Assembly (NCBI RefSeq): GCF_021190955.1
Contig: NZ_JAIOAO010000006.1
Coordinates: 62,001 to 126,000, forward strand
Source: Parachryseolinea silvisoli
Lineage (GTDB): Bacteria > Bacteroidota > Bacteroidia > Cytophagales > Cyclobacteriaceae
Length of the DNA stretch: 64,000 nt
Reading direction: 5' to 3'
Below are positions 34,550 to 44,049 of the stretch, piece by piece. The notes beneath the pieces were generated by a model, which saw only the letters and a program-made list of their open reading frames with translations, did not search any database and had not been told where the DNA came from. Every line of letters starts with the position of its first letter. Position 1 is the first letter of the stretch. The position numbers were made by a program, and so were the translations under genes.

Positions 34550-35848
34550 ATGAGTAAATCTTTCGTAAAGGAATTGGCCGAGCTGGAGCAAGCCTCCATC
34601 ATTACGCCCGATACTGCGGAGCGCATTCGCGCGTACTATGCTCAAAAGCCGGAGAATGCCGCTAACCGTCTCGTGATCGTATTCGGTATACTGGGCGCGT
34701 TGCTGACGGGCCTGGGCTTCATTCTCATCATCGCGCATAATTGGGATGTGCTTGGCAAGGCGCCTAAGCTGGCCCTGGCGCTTCTACCTTTGTTGGTGGG
34801 GCAGGCGGCCTGTGCTTTTACACTGTTTAAGAAAGCGGACAATACGGCCTGGCGCGAGGGAAGTGCTACGTTCCTGTTTTTAGCTATCGGTGCTGCGATT
34901 GCTATCGTCAGCCAGGTTTACCAGATCGATGGTGCGCTGTCGGAATTCCTGTTGGTTTGGATGTTGCTGGCGTTTCCGATTCAGTATATTCTCCGTTCGT
35001 CTGTAGCGTCCATGTTATTGCTCGGGGGTATTACGTGGTATGCGTGTAATGTCGCTTACTTCGACCGGCCTGCCGACGTTGCCTGGTGGTATTTTGCGCT
35101 GCTGGCGGTTTCATGCCCGTATTATTACCGGCTATATCGCGACCGTAGCGAAAGCAATTTCTTTGCATTCCATGCCTGGCTCCTACCTTTATCGCTGATT
35201 TTTACGTTGGGCATGTTTAACCACCTCTTCCTGACCAGCGCCGACGAGGAGCTTACTGCACTACTCTATGTCAACCTAATGAGCTTGCTGGTACTTATTG
35301 GACATTTTGAAAAAATACGCCAGCGCCGGTTGATTGCCAATGGATTCCTGATTTGTGGAAGCCTGGGCACTATCGGTATGCTATTATTTTTAACATTCGA
35401 TAACTTTTGGAACAGTGTATCACGTATGAATATGGGTGACGCGCTGAATCTACGCGCAGCCGCCCCGTACTGGATTTCTGTTATCCTTACCGCTGGCCTG
35501 CTGGTATATATGCTATACCGAAACCGAGAAACCGCGCTCAATGCTAAGGTCTTCGCCTTCGCCGTCGTTCTTCTGCTGTTTCTTGTTGGGTTTACGCAAC
35601 CACAGGTTAGCCGCATTCTGGCCAACGTTACCGTCTTTGTCTTTGGCGTGTTTACCATTCGCGATGGAGCACGGCAAAATAAGCTAGGTATTTTGAACTA
35701 TGGCCTGTTTATTCTGGCATTGTTGATCCTTTGCCGCTTCTTCGACACCGAGATGAGCTTTGTCGCACGTGGGCTGTTATTCATAGCCGTGGGGGCTGGT
35801 TTCTTTGTCGCCAATCTGCGTGTGCTCCGCAACCGACGTAATGCATAG
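34550..35848 (+). CDS. DUF2157 multi-pass membrane protein
   Basis: 432 residues. Cytoplasmic N-terminal 45 residues with a helix-rich segment (ELEQASIITPDTAERIRAYYA) typical of DUF2157, then about twelve transmembrane helices (first VIVFGILGALLTGLGFILII; ends in RVLRNRRN). Function unknown. The next gene, GDYXXLXY, starts 27 bases later and these two families travel together across bacteria, so a two-component membrane complex is likely. Confidence 0.9.
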   Translation: MSKSFVKELAELEQASIITPDTAERIRAYYAQKPENAANRLVIVFGILGALLTGLGFILIIAHNWDVLGKAPKLALALLPLLVGQAACAFTLFKKADNTAWREGSATFLFLAIGAAIAIVSQVYQIDGALSEFLLVWMLLAFPIQYILRSSVASMLLLGGITWYACNVAYFDRPADVAWWYFALLAVSCPYYYRLYRDRSESNFFAFHAWLLPLSLIFTLGMFNHLFLTSADEELTALLYVNLMSLLVLIGHFEKIRQRRLIANGFLICGSLGTIGMLLFLTFDNFWNSVSRMNMGDALNLRAAAPYWISVILTAGLLVYMLYRNRETALNAKVFAFAVVLLLFLVGFTQPQVSRILANVTVFVFGVFTIRDGARQNKLGILNYGLFILALLILCRFFDTEMSFVARGLLFIAVGAGFFVANLRVLRNRRNA

Positions 35849-35875
35849 TATAAAATATATTTTATTGATCGTATC

Positions 35876-36448
35876 ATGCAAAAAACATTGATCATCGTTG
35901 CCTTTGTGGTCATGTGCCTGGCACAGTGGTTCATCCCTTTCAAGACGATTCTCGACCAGGAGGCAATCTTATCGGAGGGGCGGCTATTTAAATTACAAAC
36001 CGCCCCGATCGACCCGAGTGACCCCTTCCGGGGAAAATATATCATCCTGAATTTTTCTGAAAATCAGGTGACGGTGAACGACTATCAGGAGTGGATTGGC
36101 CATGAGTATATGTACATTACACTGGCCGACTCGGCCGGCTACGGCCGCATTTCGCGCGCTTCCCTTTACGAGCAGGAAGGTGATGACTATATCAAAGTGC
36201 GCATTTCGTATGTCGAAAGCGGCACCCCTGCCACCGTAGTATTCGAATATCCTTTTGAGCGGTTTTATCTCGAAGAGTCGAAAGCCTCCGAAGCTGAGCG
36301 GCTTTACTGGGAATCGCGGTCGGACTCGACGCAGCAGGTGTATGCTACGATTCGTGTGCGTAATGGGCAAGCAGCGTTGGAAAATGTTATGGTTAACGAC
36401 CGGCCTATTGCCGACATTGTGCGGGAAATGAATAATAAGTCGGAATAA
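35876..36448 (+). CDS. GDYXXLXY family protein
   Basis: 190 residues. N-terminal signal-anchor helix (TLIIVAFVVMCLAQWFIPF), then a periplasmic beta-rich domain. The family motif is seen as DPFRGKYIILNF near residue 45, a variant of GDYxxLxY in which Gly and Tyr remain but the Asp is Lys. Partner of the DUF2157 protein just upstream. Biochemical role unknown. Confidence 0.87.
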   Translation: MQKTLIIVAFVVMCLAQWFIPFKTILDQEAILSEGRLFKLQTAPIDPSDPFRGKYIILNFSENQVTVNDYQEWIGHEYMYITLADSAGYGRISRASLYEQEGDDYIKVRISYVESGTPATVVFEYPFERFYLEESKASEAERLYWESRSDSTQQVYATIRVRNGQAALENVMVNDRPIADIVREMNNKSE

Positions 36449-36487
36449 CACGCCGTTCATCAGGCTCAAGCCGGTGTTGGTACGGGT

Positions 36488-36521
36488 TTGTTCGGCTGAA
36501 TACCTCCGTATTCTATCTTTG
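36488..36521 (+). promoter_or_regulatory. Putative promoter of the sugar dehydrogenase gene
   Basis: TTG (36488-36490), 23-base spacer, perfect -7 box TATCTTTG (36514-36521). The leader to ATG 36537 is only about 12 bases. It rules out the GTG start at 36474. Confidence 0.55.
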
Positions 36522-36536
36522 TTCCTTTATACAATC

Positions 36537-37676
36537 ATGAAAAAATACGTACTTCTGTTTTTGTCGGGCATGACCTTCGCGCTGACACAATGTTCTGATA
36601 AACCTGGTGATTCTGCAGCCTACAACGGGGCGGTCACCCAATCTGAAAAACAAGCTTTTGGTGTTGATACTGTCGCTACCGGGTTGGAAAATCCGTGGGG
36701 TATGGCATTTCTTCCTGACGGCCGGATTCTCGTGACCGAGCGCAAGGGTGAGATTCGCATCATTCAGGATGGCAAGTTACTGGATGAGAAGATTGAAAAT
36801 GTACCTTCTGTTTATGCCAACGGGCAAGGTGGGTTACTCGACATTGTTGCGCACCCTGATTATGCCAACAACGGCTGGATTTACCTAAGCTACGCGAAGC
36901 CCGGCGAAGGCGGTGGCGGCACCACGATTGCCCGCACCAAGCTTCAAGGTAATGCGTTCACGGATTTCCAGGAGTTGTTCTCGGCACAGCCGTTTGCTAA
37001 TTCGGATGTGCACTTTGGTTCGCGGATTGTGTTTGATGGTAAAGGGCATATTTTCTTTTCGTCGGGTGAGCGTGGTACAAAGGCGAACGCGCAGAAACTT
37101 AGCAACCACCTGGGCAAGGTGCTGCGGCTAAATGAAGATGGTACGGTGCCGACGGATAATCCCTTCGTGGGGATAGACAGTGCCAAGTCGGAGATCTGGA
37201 GCTATGGGCATCGTAATCCGCAAGGGTTGGTGTATGATGCCGCCACGGAGACACTGTGGGATGTTGAGCATGGTCCCAAGGGTGGTGACGAGTTGAATAA
37301 GGTGGAGAAGGGGAAGAATTACGGCTGGCCGGTTATTACGTATGGTATAAACTATGATGGCACACCGATTACGGATATTACCGCTAAGGAAGGTATGGAA
37401 CAGCCGGTGCATTATTGGGTACCGTCCATTGCAACGTGTGGGTTGGTGCGGGTGCGCGGCGATCAGTATCCGGGATGGAAGGGGAATTTTTTAGTAGGAG
37501 CGCTGGCGCTTACGCATGTGCACCGGGTTGAGGTGAGTGCCGAGAATAAGTCGGTGCATGATGAGAAATTGCTGGATAAAATCGGACGGGTGCGGGCGGT
37601 TGTGCAGTCGCCGGATGGGTTCTTGTATGTGGCGACCGAGAGTCCGGGGATGGTTCTGAAGATAATTCCGCAGTAA
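36537..37676 (+). CDS. PQQ-dependent sugar dehydrogenase family lipoprotein
   Basis: 379 residues from ATG 36537, starting a lipoprotein signal with lipobox LTQC (Cys about 19). A six-bladed propeller of the soluble glucose dehydrogenase (GSDH) type follows: ENPWGMAFLPDGRILVTERK near 50, LLDIVAHPDYANNGWIYLSY near 100, DVHFGSRIVFDGKGHIFFSS near 160, YGHRNPQGLVYD near 220. The His in the HFGSR and DIVAHP segments are the catalytic and PQQ-binding candidates. Oxidises an aldose or related sugar in the periplasm; the true substrate in Bacteroidota members is mostly unknown. Confidence 0.88.
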   Translation: MKKYVLLFLSGMTFALTQCSDKPGDSAAYNGAVTQSEKQAFGVDTVATGLENPWGMAFLPDGRILVTERKGEIRIIQDGKLLDEKIENVPSVYANGQGGLLDIVAHPDYANNGWIYLSYAKPGEGGGGTTIARTKLQGNAFTDFQELFSAQPFANSDVHFGSRIVFDGKGHIFFSSGERGTKANAQKLSNHLGKVLRLNEDGTVPTDNPFVGIDSAKSEIWSYGHRNPQGLVYDAATETLWDVEHGPKGGDELNKVEKGKNYGWPVITYGINYDGTPITDITAKEGMEQPVHYWVPSIATCGLVRVRGDQYPGWKGNFLVGALALTHVHRVEVSAENKSVHDEKLLDKIGRVRAVVQSPDGFLYVATESPGMVLKIIPQ

Positions 37677-37712
37677 AAAAAACAGGCCTTCGTTGAAGGC
37701 CTGTTTTTTTTG
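37677..37712. terminator. Bidirectional terminator between sugar dehydrogenase and CHAT genes
   Basis: Stem AACAGGCCTTC (37681-37691) with GAAGGCCTGTT (37695-37705), three-base loop, A-run to the left and T-run to the right. Serves both converging genes. Confidence 0.92.
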
Positions 37713-37713
37713 C

Positions 37714-40563
37714 TTACATGCCCATCATTACAAAGGCGCCCCAGTAGTATGGGTCTTTGTATTTTGTCATTAGCTGGAGTTGGGCTTGTTTGAAGGCTTT
37801 TTGTTTGTTGCCCAGTTTGATCCACTGGGTATAGAAGTTGCTCATCAGCATTTGTGTGGCGGCGTCGTCTACTTTCCAAAGGCTCATGATCAGGGCTTCG
37901 GCACCGGCTACCAGGAAGGCGCGTTGCAGGCCGTATACTCCCTCCCCTGCCTTTATGTCTCCCAGGCCTGTTTCGCAGGCGCTTAGTACCACCAGGCTGG
38001 TACCGTCCAGGTTGAGGTTCATGGCTTCATAGGCTGTCAGCACACCGTTGTCATTGCTTTCCAGGTCCGGCGCACGTGTGCCGCTGGCGGTGCCTGAGGC
38101 TCCCGCTAACAACAGGCCCGAGCGGAGCAGTGGGTTGTTGCCTGCGTTTTCAAGTTGTACGCCAAAGGCGTTGCCGGTCTCTTCTACGTCTTGCAGGAAG
38201 TAGCCATGGGTCGCGACGTGTAGCAGCGTGGGTGCCTTTACGGCCTTGAGGTTCTTTTCGGTTGCTGTCTTCTGTGTGAACTGTGTTACCTGGTAGGCGG
38301 ATGCTTTCAATACTTTGTTGACGTTGTCGATCTCTACCTTCGTGCCCGGCAGCGGATTGATGTCGCCGGCACCGTAGTCGGGGAAGCCCAGGAGCGTTGC
38401 ATTCTTTTTTGTGGTACGGGGCTTGCGTCCTTTGAGGGCGATCAGGTCTTTGGAGTTTCCCAATACTACCAGGTCGTAGCGGTTGACGAGGTAGTCGGCG
38501 TCGGGCTTTTTAAGTGTATTGATGTTTAGTTGGTTGTAGGCGCCGTCAGGCGAAAGGTAGAGGAGCTTTTTGCCTGCGAGCGCTGGCTCGATGCGTGCCC
38601 AGAATTGGTCGTAGGAGTAATTGTCGTCGGCATGTGTCTGGATAGCATTGCGGTAGAATTTGGCATAGCGTGTATCGAGCTGTTGGCCGTTTTCGAGTAC
38701 CACCAGTTTGGGCGATTCGGCACCTTTCGTCAGCACCAATGCTAAATAACGCGCGTCGGTGGTAAACTTCTGATCGAATTTTTGCAGGCGTACGATCTCT
38801 ACCACGGCCTCGGTATCGGTCAGTAGTCCGGCGAGTTGACCGTAGCCGATCTTTTGTGTGGCGTAACCGGACGAGAAGTCTGCCGAGCGTTGTGACAGGC
38901 TGCGCTCCATGGCGTTGGCGGCACGCTCTAATGAATCGAGGTTGATCTTCTGTTGTTTCAACTCGTCTTTGGAGTAGGCATAGAGACGGGCGAGCGTTTC
39001 CTTTTGATCCAGCCAGGTGATGTAGTCACCGATCAGCGCGGGATCTTTGCTCGCGAAGATTGTTTTCTTGACCTTATTTGTTGAGTTGAGCAGTAAGGCC
39101 TTGGTGGCCATGCGGTAGTCGAACAGGGCGCCTACCACATGCGGATTTTCGGGGCTGGCTTCTACGGCAAAATTATAGAAGCGTTGGAAGCGCGGCGAGA
39201 GTACATCCCAATATTTCGTCTTTTCGGCTTCGCTCATGGGGGGAAAGTACTTGCTGACGAAGTCGAGTGATTTATCCATCGCCTCGCGATACATCGTGAA
39301 GGCTTTGTCCCATGCCTTTTGTTTCCAGTAGAGAATGGCGAGGTCTTCCTGCGACTGTACGTATAGGGGGTGGTTCTTGCCGAGTGTTGTTTCGCGTACG
39401 CTCAATGCTTTTTCGAGCAGGGGTTCGGCTTCGCTATACCGGGCTTTGTATCGATAGAAATTACCCTGGTCGCTCACAGCCCGGGCATACGCGGGGCTAT
39501 CTTCCGTAAGCTTTGATTTGTAGATCGCCGCAGAGCGCTTCAGTAAGTCTTCGACTTTGTCTTCTTTGCCCATGACCATGTACAGGGCTGCTTGATTGTT
39601 GAGCATGGCGGCGTAGTCGGGATTGTTTTTACCCAGACGTTTCTCCATGCCAGTATAGATTGTTTCGGCTTCGGTATATTTTCCCATCTGCTGGTATAGC
39701 AGGGCGAGGTTGGCCAGGAAGCGCAGGTTGTTTTTAGATTTGGAGCCCTGAATCTTTTCGGCAATGGCTACTCCTTCTTTCAATTTCTTTTCGGCTTCTT
39801 CCAGGCGGCCGATGGTTTGGAACAGCATGGCCTGGTTGTTCAGCACGATGGCATGCTGCATGGCGGCCTGCAAGTTGTTTGTATTGATGACGGTCTCCGC
39901 GGCTTCGAAGTCTTTCTCGGCTTCGTTGTAGCGGGCCAGGTTATACTTCAATACGCCGTAGTTGTTTTGGGATGCCGCCACGCTCAGGTTATTGGCGCCG
40001 AATTTGGTTACGCGCATGTCGAGGGCTTCCGCGGTAGCGCCTTCGGCTTGCGTGAAGCGGCCCATGGTGTTATAGAGCAGGCCCTGGTCTGACAGGGTTT
40101 TGATATAGCCCATGTCTTCGCGCAGGTTGGCTTTTTCGTAGGCCGCTTTAGCGGCGGTGAATTTCGCTTCTGCCATTTTAAACTTACCATTGGCATACCA
40201 CACCTCGCCCATCTCACGGTGGAAGCGTGCTTTTTCGGCATCGGCCAGCTCATCGTTTTTTAGATAGGACGAGCCGAGTCCTACAACAGAAGTGAAGCGC
40301 GCGGCGCTCTCGCCTTTTTCCTTGAGGTCGAACAGACCGGAGTTGTCGCTCACGAGGATGGCATAATCAAAGTCCGTGGAGTCGAATTCGGCACGCGCCT
40401 TTTCCATGTCCTTGAGCACGATGGTAGCAACCTTGTCGCGGTTTTCTTTGGTGTTCAGTTTTTTTCCGGTGTCGGTTGCCGCCTTTTGGAGGTCTTTGAG
40501 TATTTGAGCGTTCAGGGTAAACGTGAGGGAGAGAAAAAGGAGGGTTATCCAGCCAAGTTTCAT
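37714..40563 (-). CDS. Exported TPR-CHAT protein (caspase-like fold)
   Basis: 949 residues. Signal peptide MKLGWITLLFLSLTFTLNAQ. Tetratricopeptide repeats from about 95 to 450 (ADAEKARFHREMGEVWYANG; AEAEPLLEKALSVRETTLG-like units), a helical linker, then a CHAT domain about 640-949. The catalytic dyad is whole: His786 in LLHVATHGYF and Cys863 in VVLSACETGLGD. CHAT proteases are clan CD, like caspases and separase, and TPR-CHAT proteins act as proteases in defence and signalling systems. Here the signal peptide puts it in the periplasm or at the surface, and no CRISPR or defence genes are near. Substrate unknown. Confidence 0.92.
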   Translation of the reverse strand: MKLGWITLLFLSLTFTLNAQILKDLQKAATDTGKKLNTKENRDKVATIVLKDMEKARAEFDSTDFDYAILVSDNSGLFDLKEKGESAARFTSVVGLGSSYLKNDELADAEKARFHREMGEVWYANGKFKMAEAKFTAAKAAYEKANLREDMGYIKTLSDQGLLYNTMGRFTQAEGATAEALDMRVTKFGANNLSVAASQNNYGVLKYNLARYNEAEKDFEAAETVINTNNLQAAMQHAIVLNNQAMLFQTIGRLEEAEKKLKEGVAIAEKIQGSKSKNNLRFLANLALLYQQMGKYTEAETIYTGMEKRLGKNNPDYAAMLNNQAALYMVMGKEDKVEDLLKRSAAIYKSKLTEDSPAYARAVSDQGNFYRYKARYSEAEPLLEKALSVRETTLGKNHPLYVQSQEDLAILYWKQKAWDKAFTMYREAMDKSLDFVSKYFPPMSEAEKTKYWDVLSPRFQRFYNFAVEASPENPHVVGALFDYRMATKALLLNSTNKVKKTIFASKDPALIGDYITWLDQKETLARLYAYSKDELKQQKINLDSLERAANAMERSLSQRSADFSSGYATQKIGYGQLAGLLTDTEAVVEIVRLQKFDQKFTTDARYLALVLTKGAESPKLVVLENGQQLDTRYAKFYRNAIQTHADDNYSYDQFWARIEPALAGKKLLYLSPDGAYNQLNINTLKKPDADYLVNRYDLVVLGNSKDLIALKGRKPRTTKKNATLLGFPDYGAGDINPLPGTKVEIDNVNKVLKASAYQVTQFTQKTATEKNLKAVKAPTLLHVATHGYFLQDVEETGNAFGVQLENAGNNPLLRSGLLLAGASGTASGTRAPDLESNDNGVLTAYEAMNLNLDGTSLVVLSACETGLGDIKAGEGVYGLQRAFLVAGAEALIMSLWKVDDAATQMLMSNFYTQWIKLGNKQKAFKQAQLQLMTKYKDPYYWGAFVMMGM

Positions 40564-40583
40564 AGAGGGTTTTTTAGGGAGTT

Positions 40584-40616
40584 CAAATCTACAAAAGTCT
40601 TGCCGCTATCACTCAA
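40584..40616 (-). promoter_or_regulatory. Promoter of the TPR-CHAT gene
   Basis: Minus strand TTG (40614-40616), 22-base spacer, perfect -7 box TAGATTTG (40584-40591). Predicted start about 40580, so a 17-base leader to the ATG at 40563. Confidence 0.6.
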
Positions 40617-40652
40617 AAAAAACAGACCGTCTCTTAGGTGAAACGGCCTGTT
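40614..40652 (-). terminator. Terminator of the TIM-barrel gene
   Basis: Stem AACAG-A-CCGT (40621-40630) with ACGG-C-CTGTT (40643-40652), one mismatch, and an A-run on the left that is the U-tract on the minus strand. The -33 box of the CHAT promoter overlaps the A-run. Confidence 0.75.
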
Positions 40653-40682
40653 TTAAAATTATCCCCCACGGTTATGTAGGGT

Positions 40683-41603
40683 TTAAAAATTATCACTTTC
40701 CCGATACGCCTTGATCAGTGCCAGCTCGCCTTCTTTACCGCTTTTGGCGTTGCCGTGCTCCATGCCCATGACGCCGCGGTAGCCACGATCGTAGAGGTAT
40801 TTGAAGATGTTCTTATAGTTGATCTCGCCGGTAGTGGGCTCGTGGCGGCCCGGGTTGTCGCCGATCTGGACGTAGGCGATTTCATCCCAACACTTTTCGA
40901 TGTTCGGAATGAGGTTGCCTTCGTTGCGCTGCATGTGGTATATATCGTACAGGATCTTGCACGATGGACTGTCGACTGCCTTGCAGATCTCATACGTCTG
41001 ATCGGAGTAACGCAGGAAGAGCTCGGGGGTGTCGCTCAGGGGTTCCAGCACCATGATCAGACCTCCTTGTTCCAGTACTTCAGCACCGCGGCGCAGGGCG
41101 TCCACGACGTTGGCTGTTTGAATGCCGATGGGTAAGTGGCGTTCGTAAAAGCCGGGTACCACGGTAGCCCACTTGGCGTTGACGCGTTTGGCCAGCTCGA
41201 CGGAGCGTTTGCAGGTATCGATAAAGTTGTCTTTAAATTCTTGTTTGCCGCTGGTAAGCGATACCTTCCAGTTGTTGCCGGTGTCGATCACAAATACGCC
41301 CATGGTCATGCCGAGCTTGGCCAGGGTAGCACCGATCTTGTCTTGTTGTTCTTTGCTGCGGCCGAGCATGCCGTTGTCTTCGATTCCGCGAAAGCCCTGG
41401 TCGTACATGAATTTAATCTGGTCGACGAAGTCCTTTCCGCCGTGGTTGGCAAACATGCCGTCATGGGGGGCGTAGTTGAGCTTAAATGGTTTTTCGGCAG
41501 CGGCCGTGGGGCGTGCGGTAGCGACAGTAGCCAGGGCGCCGCCGAGCGTTGCGGTAGAGGCGGCAGCGGCCAGGCTTTTTTGCAAAAAGTTTCTGCGTTT
41601 CAT
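40683..41603 (-). CDS. Tat-exported TIM-barrel, hydroxypyruvate isomerase-like
   Basis: 306 residues. Starts MKRRNFLQKSLAAAASTATLG, a twin-arginine type leader. The rest is a xylose-isomerase-like TIM barrel: NYAPHDGMF, IMVLEPLSDTPEL near 185 (metal Glu), ILYDIYHMQRNEG near 220 (metal Asp/His), YVQIGDNPGRHEP near 248 and VMGMEHGN near 283. These match hydroxypyruvate isomerase and related sugar epimerases with a metal centre. Periplasmic, so probably acts on a free sugar in that compartment. Substrate not known. Confidence 0.88.
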   Translation of the reverse strand: MKRRNFLQKSLAAAASTATLGGALATVATARPTAAAEKPFKLNYAPHDGMFANHGGKDFVDQIKFMYDQGFRGIEDNGMLGRSKEQQDKIGATLAKLGMTMGVFVIDTGNNWKVSLTSGKQEFKDNFIDTCKRSVELAKRVNAKWATVVPGFYERHLPIGIQTANVVDALRRGAEVLEQGGLIMVLEPLSDTPELFLRYSDQTYEICKAVDSPSCKILYDIYHMQRNEGNLIPNIEKCWDEIAYVQIGDNPGRHEPTTGEINYKNIFKYLYDRGYRGVMGMEHGNAKSGKEGELALIKAYRESDNF

Positions 41604-41691
41604 GGTTATCGGGGTTTAAGGGGCCGGGTCGTTTTGATACAAGGTAAAAATTCTCTCCTTATTCCCCTAAGCCTAGTATCTTCGCACCCAC

Positions 41692-42885
41692 ATGAAACTC
41701 TACGTTAACATTGCCCGTGCCGTAATCCAGTCACTGGAAATGATCTTCGAGCAAGGCAAGTTCGCCGACAAGGTGATCGAAAAAGTATTAAAACAAAATC
41801 CGAAATGGGGTGCCCGCGACCGGCGGTTTATCGCCGAGACTACATACGACATTGTGCGCTGGTACCGGCTCCTCCAAACCCTGACCGACACTCCGTCAAA
41901 CGATTATTGGTCACTGCTGGGCGGCTGGTGTGTGCTGCATGACGTGCCCATGCCCGAATGGGATGAGCTCAAAGGTCTGAACCCCGACAAGATCCGGGCC
42001 CGCTTAGAGAAGTTTCAGCAGATCCGCCGTATTAACGAATCGATTCCCGACTGGCTAGACGACCTGGGGGAGCAGGAGCTCGGCGCCCGGTGGGATGACG
42101 AGCTGCATGCCCTCAACGAAGAGGCTGAGGTAGTGCTGCGCACCAACACGCTCAAGACGTCCCTGCGCGAGCTGCGGGCTATGTTGCTGGAAGAGCAGGT
42201 AGAAACCGCCACGCTGCCCGACGTGCCGGATGCGTTGGTGCTTGAGCGCCGACAGAATGTATTTCGGCTGCCCGCTTTTAAACAAGGTCTTTTCGAAGTG
42301 CAGGATGCTGCCTCCCAGCTGATCGCGCCGTTCATGCGGCTGGAGCCTGGCATGCGCGTGGTAGACGCCTGTGCGGGTGCGGGTGGCAAGACCCTACACA
42401 TTGCCTCGCTGTTGCAGAACAAAGGACGTATTCTCGCGATGGACACCGAAGAGTGGAAGCTCGAAGAGCTTAAGAAACGTGCCCGGCGCGCCACCGCGAG
42501 TAACATCGAGACCCGTGTTATCGACTCTTCCAAGACGGTCAAGCGCCTGGAGAAGTCAGCGGACAGGCTACTGCTCGACGTGCCGTGCTCCGGCCTGGGT
42601 GTGTTAAAACGCAACCCCGACGCCAAGTGGAAGCTCTCGACGGAGTTTATTCAGAACGTGCGCGAGCTGCAACAGCACATTATCAACGATTATTGTGAAA
42701 TGCTCAAACCCGGTGGGCTGATGGTATACTCCACGTGCAGCATCATGCCTTCTGAAAATGAAGTCCAGGTAAAAAAATTCCTGGAGACGCAAAACGGACG
42801 TTTTGACCTGCTGGACGAAGCGCACGCCTGGCCGTCCGAAGGGTTTGATGGATTCTATATGGCGCTGCTGCGTCGTCTCTCGTAG
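41692..42885 (+). CDS. RsmB/NOP family RNA (cytosine-5) methyltransferase
   Basis: 397 residues. N-terminal RNA-binding helical part, then a SAM-dependent Rossmann domain: VVDACAGAGGKTLHIASLL near 223 (SAM loop), AMDTEEWKLEELKKRA near 250, LLDVPCSGLGVLKRNPDAKW near 295 (the Cys of the TP/PC motif) and YSTCSIMPSENE near 345 (second Cys, the nucleophile). Both cysteines are present, so it should methylate C5 of a cytosine in rRNA or tRNA; the exact site is unclear because RsmB, RsmF and tRNA types look alike. A -7-like TATCTTCG lies just before the ATG. Confidence 0.92.
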   Translation: MKLYVNIARAVIQSLEMIFEQGKFADKVIEKVLKQNPKWGARDRRFIAETTYDIVRWYRLLQTLTDTPSNDYWSLLGGWCVLHDVPMPEWDELKGLNPDKIRARLEKFQQIRRINESIPDWLDDLGEQELGARWDDELHALNEEAEVVLRTNTLKTSLRELRAMLLEEQVETATLPDVPDALVLERRQNVFRLPAFKQGLFEVQDAASQLIAPFMRLEPGMRVVDACAGAGGKTLHIASLLQNKGRILAMDTEEWKLEELKKRARRATASNIETRVIDSSKTVKRLEKSADRLLLDVPCSGLGVLKRNPDAKWKLSTEFIQNVRELQQHIINDYCEMLKPGGLMVYSTCSIMPSENEVQVKKFLETQNGRFDLLDEAHAWPSEGFDGFYMALLRRLS

Positions 42886-42950
42886 GTACACCGTGGTTGC
42901 AGCGGGGGATGGGTTTTTCTATATTGAGGCCCTAACCATTTACGACTGAC

Positions 42951-43931
42951 GTGAGACATCCGCTTTGCCACCCGCTTTCCTGTATTGTACTGACCCTGGT
43001 CCTGACTTTTTCCTGTTTCTTTAGTATCGCTACTGCGCAAGATTTTCTGCCGTACGAGCAGACCGTGCCCGGCGCTGCGGTAAAGTTTAAAATGATCCCG
43101 ATCAAGGGCGGCAGCTTCAGCCTGGGCAGCGTTGCGGCCGAAGCCGGACGTGAAGAGGACGAAGGCCCGCAAAAGAAAGTAGAAGTTTCTTCGTTCTGGA
43201 TGGAAGAACACGAAGTGACATTTGCCGAGTGGGATACCTTCTTTAAGAATATGGATGTGCCGCAGACAAAGGCTATCGACGTTGATGCCGTGTCGCGCCC
43301 TACGGCGCAGTATATCGACCTGACGTGGGGCATGGGCCGTGAGCCGCAACACCCGGCCAACAGCATGAGTCAGCAAGCCTGTATTGTGTATTGCCGATGG
43401 CTCTATACCAAGACCGGCATCTTCTACAGGTTGCCGACCGAAGCAGAATGGGAGTATGCCTGTCGCGCGGGAAGTACGACGGCCTATTCCTTTGGCAACG
43501 ACCCTAAGCTGTTGCCAGAGTATGGTTATTTTGTCGGCAACAGCGGCGGTAAATATCAGCGGGTAAAACAGCTGAAGCCCAACGCCTGGGGTTTGTACGA
43601 TATGCACGGAAACCTGAGCGAGTGGACGTTGGACCAATACGATGCCGCTACCTATAACACGCTGGCCGACGGTGCAAAAGATCCCACGGTGGCGCCGGCT
43701 TCACGGTATCCCCGTGCTGCGCGCGGCGGTTCGTACCTGGACGATGCCAGTATGCTGCGAACGGCCAACCGCATTCCGTCTAATGCCGCGTGGAACAAAC
43801 GCGACCCGCAGATACCGAAAAGCCGCTGGTGGTTAACCGAGGGCATGTATATGGGTTTCCGCATCGTGCGTCCATTGGCGCAGCCCACAGCAGCGGAAGC
43901 CGATGCGTTTTATGCATCGTACCTGAAATAA
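42951..43931 (+). CDS. FGE-fold (SUMF1-like) exported protein lacking catalytic cysteines
   Basis: 326 residues. GTG start at 42951, because it gives a full signal peptide (SCIVLTLVLTFSCFFSIATA); no ATG upstream. The body matches the formylglycine-generating enzyme fold: FKMIPIKGGSFSLGS near 48, YRLPTEAEWEYACRAGS near 160, NAWGLYDMHGNLSEWTLDQY near 210, RAARGGSYLDDASM near 258, MYMGFRIVRP near 298. FGE has two active-site cysteines in the GGSYLC...C stretch; here these positions are Asp and Met. So it is unlikely to convert Cys to formylglycine. A structural or ligand-binding role is inferred, as for other cysteine-free members such as GldJ/GldK. Confidence 0.87.
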   Translation: MRHPLCHPLSCIVLTLVLTFSCFFSIATAQDFLPYEQTVPGAAVKFKMIPIKGGSFSLGSVAAEAGREEDEGPQKKVEVSSFWMEEHEVTFAEWDTFFKNMDVPQTKAIDVDAVSRPTAQYIDLTWGMGREPQHPANSMSQQACIVYCRWLYTKTGIFYRLPTEAEWEYACRAGSTTAYSFGNDPKLLPEYGYFVGNSGGKYQRVKQLKPNAWGLYDMHGNLSEWTLDQYDAATYNTLADGAKDPTVAPASRYPRAARGGSYLDDASMLRTANRIPSNAAWNKRDPQIPKSRWWLTEGMYMGFRIVRPLAQPTAAEADAFYASYLK

Positions 43932-44049
43932 CAGGCTAAGGTCAACCCGCATTCCGACCGGGTGTATAAAAGCCGGTGGCAAGGAATGCCGGAAGGTGTA
44001 TATTCACTTTACTTCGCTTAGAAAACGAACGATACCAAACACTAGAACC

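Noticed and set aside
37714-40563. Type III-E CRISPR (TPR-CHAT/Craspase) interpretation
   Set aside because: The protein has a signal peptide, and there is no Cas7-11, Cas1/2 or repeat array in the window.
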